This document shows, piece by piece, positions 29,933 through 39,139 of a DNA stretch of 64,000 bases (positions within the stretch are counted from its first letter, which is position 1; the number at the start of each line of letters is the position of its first letter). A program made the position numbers and the translations under genes. Under the pieces are notes generated by a model. It worked only from the letters and a program-made list of their open reading frames with translations. It ran no database searches and had not been told where the DNA came from. This stretch comes from Achromobacter spanius (GTDB taxonomy: Bacteria; Pseudomonadota; Gammaproteobacteria; Burkholderiales; Burkholderiaceae_B): NCBI RefSeq assembly GCF_002812705.1, contig NZ_CP025030.1, positions 1,426,001-1,490,000 of the forward strand, written 5' to 3'.

Positions 29933-32556
29933 GCGGGGCGCTCCGGCTGTCTGGCGGGCCAGCGCTTCGCGCCTTGTGTGTAGGTGTGGTCCAGCCCGGT
30001 GCTGTCGTCCATCCGAGTCTGTGCGACATCGGCGCGGAAGAAATTCGCGCCCGTGAGATCGGCGCGCAGAAAGATGGCCTTGCCCAGCAAGCCGTTGATC
30101 AGGTTGGCGTCGCGCAGGCGGGCACCGGTGAAATCCGCGCGCACAAAGTGCGTGTCGGGGGCGGTCAGGCCGCTAAGATCGGCGTCTTGCAACAGGCACT
30201 CGGAAAAGTCGCAGGCGTTCAGGGTGGCGCCGCGCAGGTCGGCCCCCGTCAAGGTGGCGCCGCGTGCGCTGCCGTGCTTGAACTGCATGCCGCGCAACCG
30301 CGCGCCTGCAAGTTCGACGCGGCCCGCGAAAGCGCAGCCGTCCAGCGTAGCGGCCTCCATGCTGAAGCGGCCAGTAAAGCCGGCATCCATGAAGCTCACG
30401 CGCACCAGCGCCGCGTCGGTAAAGTCGGCGTTGGCAAGCGCACCTTGCATGAACACGCATTGATCCAGCTGCGCCTTGAGAAAGCGGCAGTCCTCGAACG
30501 TGGCGCTCATCGCTGCCCATTGGTGAAAGCTCGCGCGGCCGAAGTCGCAACGTATCAGCCGCGCCTGATGCAAGCGTCCCAACTGCCATGCGCTATCAAC
30601 AAAATTGCAGTCTTCGCAGTGGGCGTGGTCCCACGTGCACTCCTTGATCTGGGCCGTTGCAAAGTTCGCGTTCACGCATTGCGTGCGGCCCAGGTTGGTG
30701 CGCGTCAGGTTCGCGCCGGACAGGCTTGTGCGGGTCAGGTCGGCGCCGGTCAGGACCGCATCCGTCAGGTCGCAGCCATCCAGCCGCGTGTCCACGAGTT
30801 TCGCGCCCGCGAAAATCGCGCGCTGAAAATTGGCGTTGGACAAGTCCATGCCGGATAGATCCGCGCCGCTCAGGTTCATGTCGCGACAGTCCCGGCTGGC
30901 TTTCAACTGCGCTTCCAGCTTGCGGCGCGTGCGCTGCGCGCGCAACGGCGGCATGGGCGGGGGCGGCGCGAAATGGTGCGCGGATTGCTGATAGGCCTGG
31001 TGAACCTGCGGGCCCAGCGTGTCGGCCAATGGCGGCTGCGTACCTTCGCTGTCCACTGAGGCGCGTCCAGCTTGTGCATGCGGGCTGGCGTCGAATTCGG
31101 CGATGTGCCGTTTGATCTTGCGGGGATCGAAACCCGACGGTAGCTTGCCATCCGCGTCTTGCCGACGCAGCGCGTCCATGTCCACGCCAGCCACCTCGGC
31201 CATCTGCGGAAGGTTGGGATCAGCCAACGCGCGCGCCCCTGGCCCGCCAGACAGGCGCTTGGCGGCTTCCAGCTCTTCCTGCATGCGCAGAATGGTCTGG
31301 GGCAGATCGGCAAGCCGGGGCGCCGTGGGCGGCGGGTCCAACGGGACCATGTACCGATCCGGGTCCAGGCCCTGCGCCAATAGTGACTCACGTTCGCGGG
31401 CATGGCGGCGTGCCAGCCCAGCATGCACGTTCTTGTTGGTGGGACGCACGGCCACGGCTTGCGCATCGCCTTCCAGTTGCCCGCCGCAAAGATCTTCGGG
31501 CACGAGCTGCGCGTCCAGCAAGGCGTAGACGGAGCCTAGCTCCGGGTTCAGGCGTTGCCGCACCACGTCTTCATAATGGGCAAGCGCTTTCGGCTGACCC
31601 GCGTGTTCCAGCGCGGGCATGATGTGGCGGATATCCGCCGCGTCATCTTCTTGCACGTGAACTGCGCCATGCCACATCAACACCATCTTCGTGTGGTCGG
31701 GAAAAAACCAGGCGGTGGTCAGGCGCAGCGACACCTCTTCAAGCGCGCTGCCGTCCGCGTGGCGGCTGACAAAACAGCGCGCGCGCCAGTGGGGCAGTTG
31801 GCCGCGCAGCACCGGCTGTTGCGGGTGCAGGTTCCACAGCGCGTAGTCCGTGCCACCGGCAAGCTCGGCGTTGGCCGGCCCCCATTGGTCGGGCGGCGCG
31901 GCGTTGAAGAAGCGCCAGTCCATGTCGCGCGCGAAGCCGGGAAAGTCGTGCTCCAGCCATTCCTGCCCGTAGTCGCGGCCCATATGCGATGCCCGTTGCG
32001 GCCATTCCACGGGCAATGCGCCAAAGCCCGCGGGCGCCACCCGCTGGCCGGGGGCGCTGATGCGCTGCAAGGGATGTTCGATGTTCGGCAACCGGCGCGC
32101 GCGCACGCCATTGATGGTTTCGTCGTGCGCGCCGATGCCCAAGGGGTTTTCGGCAACGTCCGGGCCACCATAGGCGCGGCTCCAGTCCAGGCGCATGCGA
32201 GCGAAAGGTTGTGGCGCGGTCGCCTTGCCATCGATCCAGTAGCGGTCGCCAAACACCAGCAAGGACTTGTCGATGGCGCCTACCTGCACGCGCACGCCGC
32301 ACGCGCCGGGTTGCTTGGCGTCATGCGGGTAGGCATGTCCCGAGACCAGCACTTCCGGGTACTGCTTGGGCGTGGCCAGGTCCAGCGCGCCGATGCCTTC
32401 TTCAGCGGCAAGCTTCCACAGGTGCTGGTCGCTCAACAAGGTGGGGGATTGCGCGATGTCGACCAAGGCGAAGACGGAAACGCCCAGCACGTCGCAGCGC
32501 TGATTACGATAGGGTCGTGTGAGGATGCCCAGGCGGAAAGGCTTGATGGTCTTCAT
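29929..32556 (-). CDS. DUF2169 domain protein with C-terminal pentapeptide repeats
   Basis: 875 residues. The N-terminal third (about 15-310) is a DUF2169 domain, starting with the typical KPFRLGILTRPY and containing GDRYW, GPENPxG-like VAENPLGIGAH and NIEHP. A charged linker of about 240 residues follows, then pentapeptide repeats from about 557 to 850. DUF2169 proteins act as chaperone/adaptors that load cargo or PAAR-like proteins onto VgrG in Agrobacterium and others. It lies between the small membrane protein and the pentapeptide gene it overlaps by 4 bp. A fusion of adaptor and repeat domain is consistent with a large spike extension. Confidence 0.87.
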   Translation of the reverse strand: MKTIKPFRLGILTRPYRNQRCDVLGVSVFALVDIAQSPTLLSDQHLWKLAAEEGIGALDLATPKQYPEVLVSGHAYPHDAKQPGACGVRVQVGAIDKSLLVFGDRYWIDGKATAPQPFARMRLDWSRAYGGPDVAENPLGIGAHDETINGVRARRLPNIEHPLQRISAPGQRVAPAGFGALPVEWPQRASHMGRDYGQEWLEHDFPGFARDMDWRFFNAAPPDQWGPANAELAGGTDYALWNLHPQQPVLRGQLPHWRARCFVSRHADGSALEEVSLRLTTAWFFPDHTKMVLMWHGAVHVQEDDAADIRHIMPALEHAGQPKALAHYEDVVRQRLNPELGSVYALLDAQLVPEDLCGGQLEGDAQAVAVRPTNKNVHAGLARRHARERESLLAQGLDPDRYMVPLDPPPTAPRLADLPQTILRMQEELEAAKRLSGGPGARALADPNLPQMAEVAGVDMDALRRQDADGKLPSGFDPRKIKRHIAEFDASPHAQAGRASVDSEGTQPPLADTLGPQVHQAYQQSAHHFAPPPPMPPLRAQRTRRKLEAQLKASRDCRDMNLSGADLSGMDLSNANFQRAIFAGAKLVDTRLDGCDLTDAVLTGADLTRTSLSGANLTRTNLGRTQCVNANFATAQIKECTWDHAHCEDCNFVDSAWQLGRLHQARLIRCDFGRASFHQWAAMSATFEDCRFLKAQLDQCVFMQGALANADFTDAALVRVSFMDAGFTGRFSMEAATLDGCAFAGRVELAGARLRGMQFKHGSARGATLTGADLRGATLNACDFSECLLQDADLSGLTAPDTHFVRADFTGARLRDANLINGLLGKAIFLRADLTGANFFRADVAQTRMDDSTGLDHTYTQGAKRWPARQPERPA

Positions 32557-32559
32557 GCG

Positions 32560-32970
32560 TTATCCGGTGGCCTGGTCAATGGCGACTTCATGCGTGGCCC
32601 CATCATCCTGAACGCGCACCTGCACGGTCTTGCCCACGCCGAACTCAGCCAGGTGCAGTGGCGATAGCGGCACGCGCACCGTGCGGGTCAAGGCCGGCGT
32701 GGTGGCGGTCGCAGCCACGTCCAGGTCCAGCTCGATGATGAAATACAGCGACTCGCCAATACGGGTGCGCGTGTCGCGCGCAGCGGTCACGCGCGCGGTG
32801 CTGGCCACGCCGGTGGCGCGCACGGTGTCGAGCCGCTGCGCGTCCGCGCGCCCCGTTGCCCGGCGCTTGCGTTCGCGCCGAAGCATGAACATCGCCTGCG
32901 CGCCCGATAACAGCAGGCCCAGCACCACCCACTTGCCCCAATCCGGCCAGGCCGTCACGAAGTCGGACAT
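32560..32970 (-). CDS. Small membrane-anchored protein of the spike module, function unknown
   Basis: 136 residues from ATG 32970. One membrane span near residues 14-30 (WVVLGLLLSGAQAMFML), then a basic stretch (RRERKRR), then a predicted beta-rich domain with a TAARDTRTRIGESLYFIIEL segment that resembles DUF3592-like domains by eye. It is 7 bp downstream of vgrG and 3 bp upstream of the DUF2169 gene, so cotranscribed with both. The frame is open upstream to 33108 but that part overlaps vgrG and lacks protein character. It could be an immunity protein or a scaffold; the sequence does not decide. Confidence 0.7.
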   Translation of the reverse strand: MSDFVTAWPDWGKWVVLGLLLSGAQAMFMLRRERKRRATGRADAQRLDTVRATGVASTARVTAARDTRTRIGESLYFIIELDLDVAATATTPALTRTVRVPLSPLHLAEFGVGKTVQVRVQDDGATHEVAIDQATG

Positions 32971-32977
32971 GGGCGCC

Positions 32978-35365
32978 TCAGATGATGGTCCACAGCCCGA
33001 CCATGGATGCGCCCAGGCCCACCTGCTCTGCCTTCTGCATATCGAAGGCGTAGCTGGACCCGGTTGTGCGATACGACACCAACTGGCCGATGCTGCTGAC
33101 CGCGGCATAGTTCGTGAACGACAAATTCAACATGACCGTGGTGCGAAACAGCGCAACGCGATGCAGCCCGAATTCCGCCTTCGCCACCGCCAGGCCGATC
33201 GAAAACGGCGTGGCTTGCAGCCAGCTTTCTTTCGACAGATCCTTGACGTTGGCGGCGTCCATCACGACATCCGCCGGTGTTTCCAGGGTGATGTTGCCCT
33301 TGGCCTTGACCGTCACCGTGGAACCTTCCGATTCCATGTGCGCCTTGCCTTTGGACTTGATGTCCATCGTGGCGGTTTCCGACTGCACCAGCATCGCGGT
33401 CTTGGCTTTCACGTCCATGTTCGCGTCGGTGGACAACACTTCAACCTTGCCCTTGGCCTTCTCGGTCAGCGTGCCTTCCTTGACGTGATGCAGCGAGTTG
33501 CCGCTGTTGACGTAGACCTGTTGGCCCGTCTTCAACGTTTCCTTGAACAGCCCCGTGACCTCGCGTTCTTCGCCCTTGGCGGCCACGGTGGTCTTCAAAC
33601 CGTTGTCGAACTTCTCATCCATCAGGCCGTCTTTCACGTTGACCGTGCGCGATGCCTTGACAGTGTATTCCTCGTGTCCCGTGACGAAGACGTCGCGGCG
33701 CTTGCCGACTTTCAAGTTGTCGGTGCCGGTGATGTTGATGTCGCGAAAGCCGCCGATCTTGGTGGTGTCGTTCTCGCCGATCGTCGTGCTGCGGTTCAGG
33801 TCCGTCGTGTGCGTTTCGTTGGCTTCGACCTCGGTGCAGAGCTCGCGCTCGGCGTGCAGCCAGATGCGTTCGCAGCCGCTCTTGTCTTCAAACATCAGCG
33901 CATTCGCGGTGGCGGGCGTGCCGCTTTTCGAGCGGCTCAAGAAACCGCTTTGCGTGGCGTTGTCGGGCAGGTCCCACGGCGGCAGGTTGTTCGCGTTGAA
34001 GACGCGCCCGATCACGATGGGGCGGTCGGGCTGCCCGCCAATGAAATCCACGATCACTTCGTCGCGTATGCGCGGCAGTTGGATGCCGCCAAAGCCCCCG
34101 CCGGCCCATGGGCTGGACACACGCACCCAGCACGAACTGTTTTCGTCTTTCTTGCCGTAGCGGTCCCAATGAAACTGCACTTTGACGCGGCCCATCTTGT
34201 CGGTCCAGATTTCCTCGCCCTGCTTGCCCACCACCGTCGCAGTCTGTGGCCCGTGTGTGCGGGGAATCGGCGTGATGCGCGGCGCGCGAAACTGCGTGCT
34301 GGAGGGCAACACAACGAATTCCAGATCAAAGTCACCCGGATCGATCTGGCCGCTGGCGTAGCCCGTTTCACGGATGCGGTAGTAGATGCTGACGACGAGG
34401 TACTCGCGGTTTTCGGCTTGCCGTGGATGGTTGCGCAGCGTGAACAGATGGCCCGTGGAAAGCCCGCGCGCGTTCGACGCACCGGTGCTCTGTTCCTGCC
34501 GGCATTGCAGGTCTTGCAGCCGCACGCGCGTGTAGTGTTCGGCGTCGTCGGGGTTGGTGTAGCCGCCCTGCCATTCGTACATTTCCAGATCGCCGTGGTC
34601 ATACGCCCCGGGGTTGTTGCGCCGCGCTTCCAGGCTGGCGGCGGGCGTCAGCGGGTGATAGTCGGTGGTGGCGAACGCGCCGGGTGTGATCTGTTCGGCG
34701 ACTTCCCATTTGTGGATGTAGTCTTCGCGCGGAACGGTGATGCGGTCAGGGCCGTAATAGGGAATCTGCTCGTAGTCAGGCACGGGTTCGTGCTGCGTGA
34801 TGTCGTCGGTCAGCACCAGCGTGTGCTTGCCCTTGTCGTGTTTGAACCAGAAATAAATGCCTTCGTGTTCCATCAAGCGGCAGATGAAGGCGTAGTCGGT
34901 TTCCTGGTATTGCACGCAGTATTCCCAATTGCGATACGTCTCCGTCAGCTTGAACTCGACGGGGTAGCTGTAGTCCTTGAGCACCTCGCGGATCACGTCG
35001 GGCACGTTCTTGTTCTGGAAGATCTTGTTGTCCGACGTTTGCGTCAGGTACCAGAGCCACGGCCGCACCGTGGCGCGGTAGATGGTGTAGCGCGACGTGT
35101 TGTTCTCGCGGCCCACCAGCACGCAGCGGGTGATGTGTCCGCTGAGATAGCGCGGTGCGCCCGGCGTGGTCTCGATCTCGAGCGTCAGCGGTTTGCCAAG
35201 CAGCGATTTCATGTCCAGCGAATAAGACTCCGAGACCAGCTCGACTTCAAATTCAAATAGCTGCGACAGGCTTTCCGCGCCGTGCATGCCGCGAAACTTC
35301 AATTGCTCTGGCGGCAAGGGCGTATGCGCCTTGACGACGCGTTCGCTTGGCACGGTGCGGTCCAT
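32978..35365 (-). CDS. vgrG: Type VI secretion spike protein VgrG (TssI)
   Basis: Spike trimer subunit of 795 residues. The N-terminal gp27-like half (LPPEQLKFRGMHGAESLSQL onwards) and the gp5/OB segment (WAGGGFGGIQLPRIRDEVIV, then GGQPDRPIVIGRVFN) are clear. A beta-helix of repeating VKAKG/IKSKG-type strands runs to about 714. The last 81 residues form an uncharacterised, hydrophobic, Gly-rich tail. ATG 35365 has TAAGGAGA upstream. First gene of the minus-strand spike module, divergent from tssA. Confidence 0.95.
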   Translation of the reverse strand: MDRTVPSERVVKAHTPLPPEQLKFRGMHGAESLSQLFEFEVELVSESYSLDMKSLLGKPLTLEIETTPGAPRYLSGHITRCVLVGRENNTSRYTIYRATVRPWLWYLTQTSDNKIFQNKNVPDVIREVLKDYSYPVEFKLTETYRNWEYCVQYQETDYAFICRLMEHEGIYFWFKHDKGKHTLVLTDDITQHEPVPDYEQIPYYGPDRITVPREDYIHKWEVAEQITPGAFATTDYHPLTPAASLEARRNNPGAYDHGDLEMYEWQGGYTNPDDAEHYTRVRLQDLQCRQEQSTGASNARGLSTGHLFTLRNHPRQAENREYLVVSIYYRIRETGYASGQIDPGDFDLEFVVLPSSTQFRAPRITPIPRTHGPQTATVVGKQGEEIWTDKMGRVKVQFHWDRYGKKDENSSCWVRVSSPWAGGGFGGIQLPRIRDEVIVDFIGGQPDRPIVIGRVFNANNLPPWDLPDNATQSGFLSRSKSGTPATANALMFEDKSGCERIWLHAERELCTEVEANETHTTDLNRSTTIGENDTTKIGGFRDINITGTDNLKVGKRRDVFVTGHEEYTVKASRTVNVKDGLMDEKFDNGLKTTVAAKGEEREVTGLFKETLKTGQQVYVNSGNSLHHVKEGTLTEKAKGKVEVLSTDANMDVKAKTAMLVQSETATMDIKSKGKAHMESEGSTVTVKAKGNITLETPADVVMDAANVKDLSKESWLQATPFSIGLAVAKAEFGLHRVALFRTTVMLNLSFTNYAAVSSIGQLVSYRTTGSSYAFDMQKAEQVGLGASMVGLWTII

Positions 35366-35882
35366 CTCATCGTCTCCTTATGAGAATTCAAAGCTGCTGC
35401 GCTTGCTGCTACGAGTGTTGCGCGAGCACGCAAATGGCGCGCGCCGCATTGACTGCAATGTGATGGCCGGCCAAGTCATGGACCGCTTGCAAAAGGGCGG
35501 GTGCCGTCGTGAAGACGGGAGCACCGATGCCGGGGACGTCTGTCTCTGAATCTGTTTACGCGCCGGTCTGTCGCCAGCGTGAGCGCCGATTGTAGGCAGC
35601 GTGCAAAGCGGGCGAGAAGCGCAAACACATGCTTTTGTGTTTTTTACGGTTCGGTAACAACGCTTGCGCCGACACCCCTGTCGCGTAAGGAATATGTCAA
35701 AACATCAGTACAGCAGGGCGGAAAGTGTGCATTTGTTTAGTGCTTGTTAGCTGCTTGTAAGAAAAATCTGAAGTTGTGAGTTGTTCGTTGCATACGGAAA
35801 GACGTGCCTAGAATTCTCCCTTCCGTGAAGCAGCGCGGAGCGTAGTGGTTGGTTCCAGGCAGCATCCCCAGGCATCTAAGCA
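35366..35882. promoter_or_regulatory. Divergent control region between vgrG and tssA
   Basis: 517 bp without a credible gene. The part 35620-35815 is visibly richer in A/T than all neighbouring DNA. A weak hairpin AAACACA/TGTGTTT (35623-35642) with trailing T lies inside. A possible tssA promoter is TTGCAT (35788-35793), 15-bp spacer, TAGAAT (35809-35814). No sigma-54 GG-GC pair was recognised. Both structural and spike units probably start here, and the low GC is the kind of target silencing proteins of the H-NS class (MvaT/Bv3F) prefer. Confidence 0.6.
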
Positions 35883-36968
35883 ATGACTATGGACTTCGCC
35901 GATATCCTCAATACACTCGATTCACGTCTGCCCTGCGGGGAAGACCTTGAATACGACGCTGACTTCCTGCAGTTGCAGCGAGCCGCGGCCGGCCGGGACG
36001 AACAGCAGTTCGGCTCGACCATCATCGCCGCGCAGCCGCCTGACTGGCGCGAGGTCGAACGCCTGGCCCGCGCGCTGCTTGAACGCACGCGAGATCTGCG
36101 CGTGATCGGCCTGTTGACCTGTGCCTGGACCGAGATCCGCGGCCTGCCGGGTTACGCAGACGGGCTGGCGCTGGCCGTCGACACCCTTGAACGCTATTGG
36201 GAACCCGTGCATCCGCGTCTGGATAGCGTGGGCGAAGACGATCCGATGCCGCGCATGAACGCGCTGGCGGCGTTTGGCGATATGCAGGGCTGCGCGCGCA
36301 GCGTGCGCTCGGCGAGCCTGGTCAATGGTGTGCATGGGCAATTGTCCTTGCGCGAAACCGAGGCGTTGCTGGATGGCAGCCGCCAGGATGCCGAATGCTA
36401 TCCGGGCGGGCGTCCCCGCGTGGTCGCGCGCTTGCGCGAAGCCTGGGCGCAACGCGAAGCCGATGTGCTGGCGCTGGCCTCCGCCGCGGATGCGCTGCGG
36501 CGCATACAGAAACTGGTGACGGACAAATTGGGCCCCACGTGGACGCCTGATTACACCGCTGTCCTGCGCACGCTGAATGTCGTGCTGGATGCCGCGCGAG
36601 ATGGGCCGCAGGTGTCCTCTGATGCGGCCGGAATGTCTGCGCCGCCGCAAGCCGCCCTCCAGGATGACTCGGCGCAGGCGTCTGACGCATCCGCCAGCGG
36701 AGCTGCACCCAACACCACATCCAACGCCGACGTGCGCTGGCAGGACGCGCGCATTCAGTCGCGGGACGACGCCATGGCCATGCTGAGCAAGGTAAGCGCG
36801 TACTTCGAGGCCAACGAGCCCGGCCACCCCGCGCCCTATCTGATCCGCCGCACCCAGCAACTCATTCCGTTGAGCTTTCACGACATCATCAAAAACCTGG
36901 CGCCCCAAGGCCTTGAGCAATTCGAGGCATGGTTGCCGCGCGACACGGAGAGCCGGCCGGATTCGTAG
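35883..36968 (+). CDS. tssA: Type VI secretion protein TssA
   Basis: Baseplate and tube-assembly cap protein of 361 residues. The ImpA N-terminal domain begins at residue 18 with PCGEDLEYDADFLQLQ and continues through TRDLRVIGLLTCAW; the C-terminal end has PAPYLIRRTQQLIPLSFHDI. The latter is typical of short TssA proteins. First gene of the large plus-strand T6SS operon. An ATG two codons later (35889) is an alternative start; neither has a strong Shine-Dalgarno. Confidence 0.93.
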   Translation: MTMDFADILNTLDSRLPCGEDLEYDADFLQLQRAAAGRDEQQFGSTIIAAQPPDWREVERLARALLERTRDLRVIGLLTCAWTEIRGLPGYADGLALAVDTLERYWEPVHPRLDSVGEDDPMPRMNALAAFGDMQGCARSVRSASLVNGVHGQLSLRETEALLDGSRQDAECYPGGRPRVVARLREAWAQREADVLALASAADALRRIQKLVTDKLGPTWTPDYTAVLRTLNVVLDAARDGPQVSSDAAGMSAPPQAALQDDSAQASDASASGAAPNTTSNADVRWQDARIQSRDDAMAMLSKVSAYFEANEPGHPAPYLIRRTQQLIPLSFHDIIKNLAPQGLEQFEAWLPRDTESRPDS

Positions 36969-37007
36969 GGCGGGCCAGCCCCCACATAAACAAGAGGAGA
37001 CAACACC

Positions 37008-37556
37008 ATGGCGACCAGCCTGAAAGGAAGCGGCCAGAAGTTCATTGCCAGAAACCGCGCGCCGCGTGTGCAGATCGAGTACGACGTGGAGATCTATGGC
37101 GCGGAGCGCAAGATCCAGTTGCCCTTCGTGATGGGCGTGCTGGCCGACCTGGCCGGCAAGTCCGAAACGCCCCAGCCCGAAGTGGGCGAGCGCAAGTTCC
37201 TGGACATCGATATCGACAACTTCGACGAACGCATGCGTTCGATCCAGCCGCGCGCGGCGTTCCAGGTGGACAACACGCTGACCGGCGAAGGCAACTTGAA
37301 CGTTGATATCACGTTCGAGAGCATCGACGATTTCTCGCCGGCCACGGTTGCCAAGAAGGTCGGTGCATTGAACGAGCTGTTAAGCGCGCGGACCCAACTG
37401 GCCAACCTGCTGACCTACATGGACGGCAAGTCGGGCGCCGAGGAACTGATCGGCAACGTGCTCAAGAACCCCGCGCTGATGAACGCACTGGCGGCCGCAC
37501 CCAAGCCTGAAGCAACGCCTGCATCCGACCCCGCAGCCACGGACCCGGCCGCCTAG
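37008..37556 (+). CDS. tssB: Type VI secretion sheath small subunit TssB (VipA)
   Basis: 182-residue component of the contractile sheath. The N-terminal SGQKFIARNRAPRVQIEYDV and LPFVMGVLADLAG are hallmark segments, and FSPATVAKKVGALNELLSAR near residue 105 is the conserved coupling helix. It forms protofilaments with TssC encoded next. AAGAGGAGACAAC precedes the ATG. Confidence 0.97.
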   Translation: MATSLKGSGQKFIARNRAPRVQIEYDVEIYGAERKIQLPFVMGVLADLAGKSETPQPEVGERKFLDIDIDNFDERMRSIQPRAAFQVDNTLTGEGNLNVDITFESIDDFSPATVAKKVGALNELLSARTQLANLLTYMDGKSGAEELIGNVLKNPALMNALAAAPKPEATPASDPAATDPAA

Positions 37557-37586
37557 TTCCGCTTGAACCGCTTTTCGGAGAATGCC

Positions 37587-39089
37587 ATGACCGCAGTGGC
37601 CAAACGCGCGGACGCGCGCGCTGTCGATACCCTGGACGCCGACGACCTGTCCGCGCTCCTGAAGAAAGAATTCAAGCCCAAGACCGAGCAGGCGCGCGAG
37701 GCGGTGGAACACGCCGTGCGCACGCTGGCGCATCAGGCGCTTGAGAACAGCGGCGTCGGGCTGTCGTCGGATGCCTACCGCACCATCCAGGCGATCATCG
37801 CCGAGATCGACCGCAAGCTGTCCGAGCAGATCAACCGTGTGATGCACCACCCCGAATTCCAGCAGTTGGAGGGCGCGTGGCGTGGCCTGCATTACCTGGT
37901 CACCAACACCGAAACCGACGAGCTGTTGAAGATTCGCGTGATGAGTATCTCGAAGGCGGAGCTGGGGCGCACGCTCAAGCGCCACAAGGGCGTGGGCTGG
38001 GACCAAAGCCCCATCTTCAAGCGCGTGTACGAAGAAGAGTATGGCCAGTTCGGCGGCGAGCCCATCGGCTGCCTGGTGGGCGACTACCACTTCGACCACA
38101 GTCCGCCCGATGTGGAACTGCTGGGTGAGATTGCCAAGATCTCGTCCGCCGCGCATTGCCTTTTCATTGCCGGTGCATCGCCCAACGTGATGCAGATGGA
38201 TTCGTGGCAGGAACTGGCCAACCCGCGCGACCTGACCAAGATCTTCACCAACACCGAATACGCCGCCTGGCGCAGCCTGCGCGAGTCCGAGGACTCGCGC
38301 TACATCGGGCTGGCGATGCCGCGCTTCCTGGCCCGCCTGCCTTATGGCGCGCGCACCAATCCGGTGGACGAGTTCGACTTTGAAGAAGACACCGACGGCG
38401 CCAACCACGACCGCTACACCTGGGCCAATTCCGCGTACGCGATGGCGGCGAACGTGAACCGCTCGTTCAAGTTGTACGGCTGGTGCACGTCGATCCGGGG
38501 CGTGGAGTCGGGCGGCGCGGTGGAAAACCTGCCCTGCCACAGCTTTCCCAGCGATGACGGCGGTGTGGACATGAAGTGCCCGACCGAAATCGCCATCAGC
38601 GATCGGCGCGAGGCCGAGCTGGCCAAGAACGGCTTCATGCCGCTGGTGCATCGCAAGAACTCCGACTTCGCGGCCTTCATCGGTGCGCAGTCCTTGCAGA
38701 AGCCGCACGAGTACTACGAGGCCGATGCGTCCGCCAATGCCAAGCTGGCCGCGCGCCTGCCGTACCTCTTTGCGTGCTGCCGGTTCGCGCACTACCTGAA
38801 GTGCATCGTGCGCGACAAGATCGGCTCGTTCCGCGAACGCGACGACATGGAGCGCTGGCTGAACGACTGGATCATGAATTACGTGGATGGTGATCCGGTG
38901 AACTCGTCGCAGGAAACCAAGGCGCGCAAGCCCTTGGCGGCGGCTGAGGTGCAAGTGCAGGAAATCGAAGACAACCCGGGCTATTACTCCGCCAAGTTTT
39001 TCTTGCGGCCGCACTATCAGCTTGAAGGGCTGACGGTGTCGCTGCGGCTGGTGTCCAAGCTGCCTTCGCTTAAGCAGAACGAAGGCTGA
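37587..39089 (+). CDS. tssC: Type VI secretion sheath large subunit TssC (VipB)
   Basis: 500-residue sheath subunit, the most conserved T6SS protein. Visible are LEGAWRGLHYLVTNTETDEL, the GAxPxxxx-like IAGASPNVMQMDSW and the C-terminal FFLRPHYQLEGLTVSLRLVS. The start at ATG 37587 follows CGGAGAATGCC; an in-frame ATG 24 bp earlier lacks a binding site. Cotranscribed with tssB, 30 bp apart. Confidence 0.97.
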   Translation: MTAVAKRADARAVDTLDADDLSALLKKEFKPKTEQAREAVEHAVRTLAHQALENSGVGLSSDAYRTIQAIIAEIDRKLSEQINRVMHHPEFQQLEGAWRGLHYLVTNTETDELLKIRVMSISKAELGRTLKRHKGVGWDQSPIFKRVYEEEYGQFGGEPIGCLVGDYHFDHSPPDVELLGEIAKISSAAHCLFIAGASPNVMQMDSWQELANPRDLTKIFTNTEYAAWRSLRESEDSRYIGLAMPRFLARLPYGARTNPVDEFDFEEDTDGANHDRYTWANSAYAMAANVNRSFKLYGWCTSIRGVESGGAVENLPCHSFPSDDGGVDMKCPTEIAISDRREAELAKNGFMPLVHRKNSDFAAFIGAQSLQKPHEYYEADASANAKLAARLPYLFACCRFAHYLKCIVRDKIGSFRERDDMERWLNDWIMNYVDGDPVNSSQETKARKPLAAAEVQVQEIEDNPGYYSAKFFLRPHYQLEGLTVSLRLVSKLPSLKQNEG

Positions 39090-39139
39090 GCCTCAGACGA
39101 GATGGGCGCAGCCGCGCCCGATAACTTCAGGAGACAGAT

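Noticed and set aside
32630..35260. Plus-strand open frame of 876 codons opposite vgrG
   Set aside because: vgrG on the minus strand is unmistakable; the antisense frame has no motif and reflects third-position GC bias.
35623..35645. Weak hairpin with T-run in the vgrG-tssA gap as a terminator
   Set aside because: The stem is only 7 A/T-rich base pairs and no gene ends nearby; reported only as part of the control region.
37380..39014. Minus-strand open frame of 544 codons opposite tssC
   Set aside because: Shadow of the highly conserved sheath gene.
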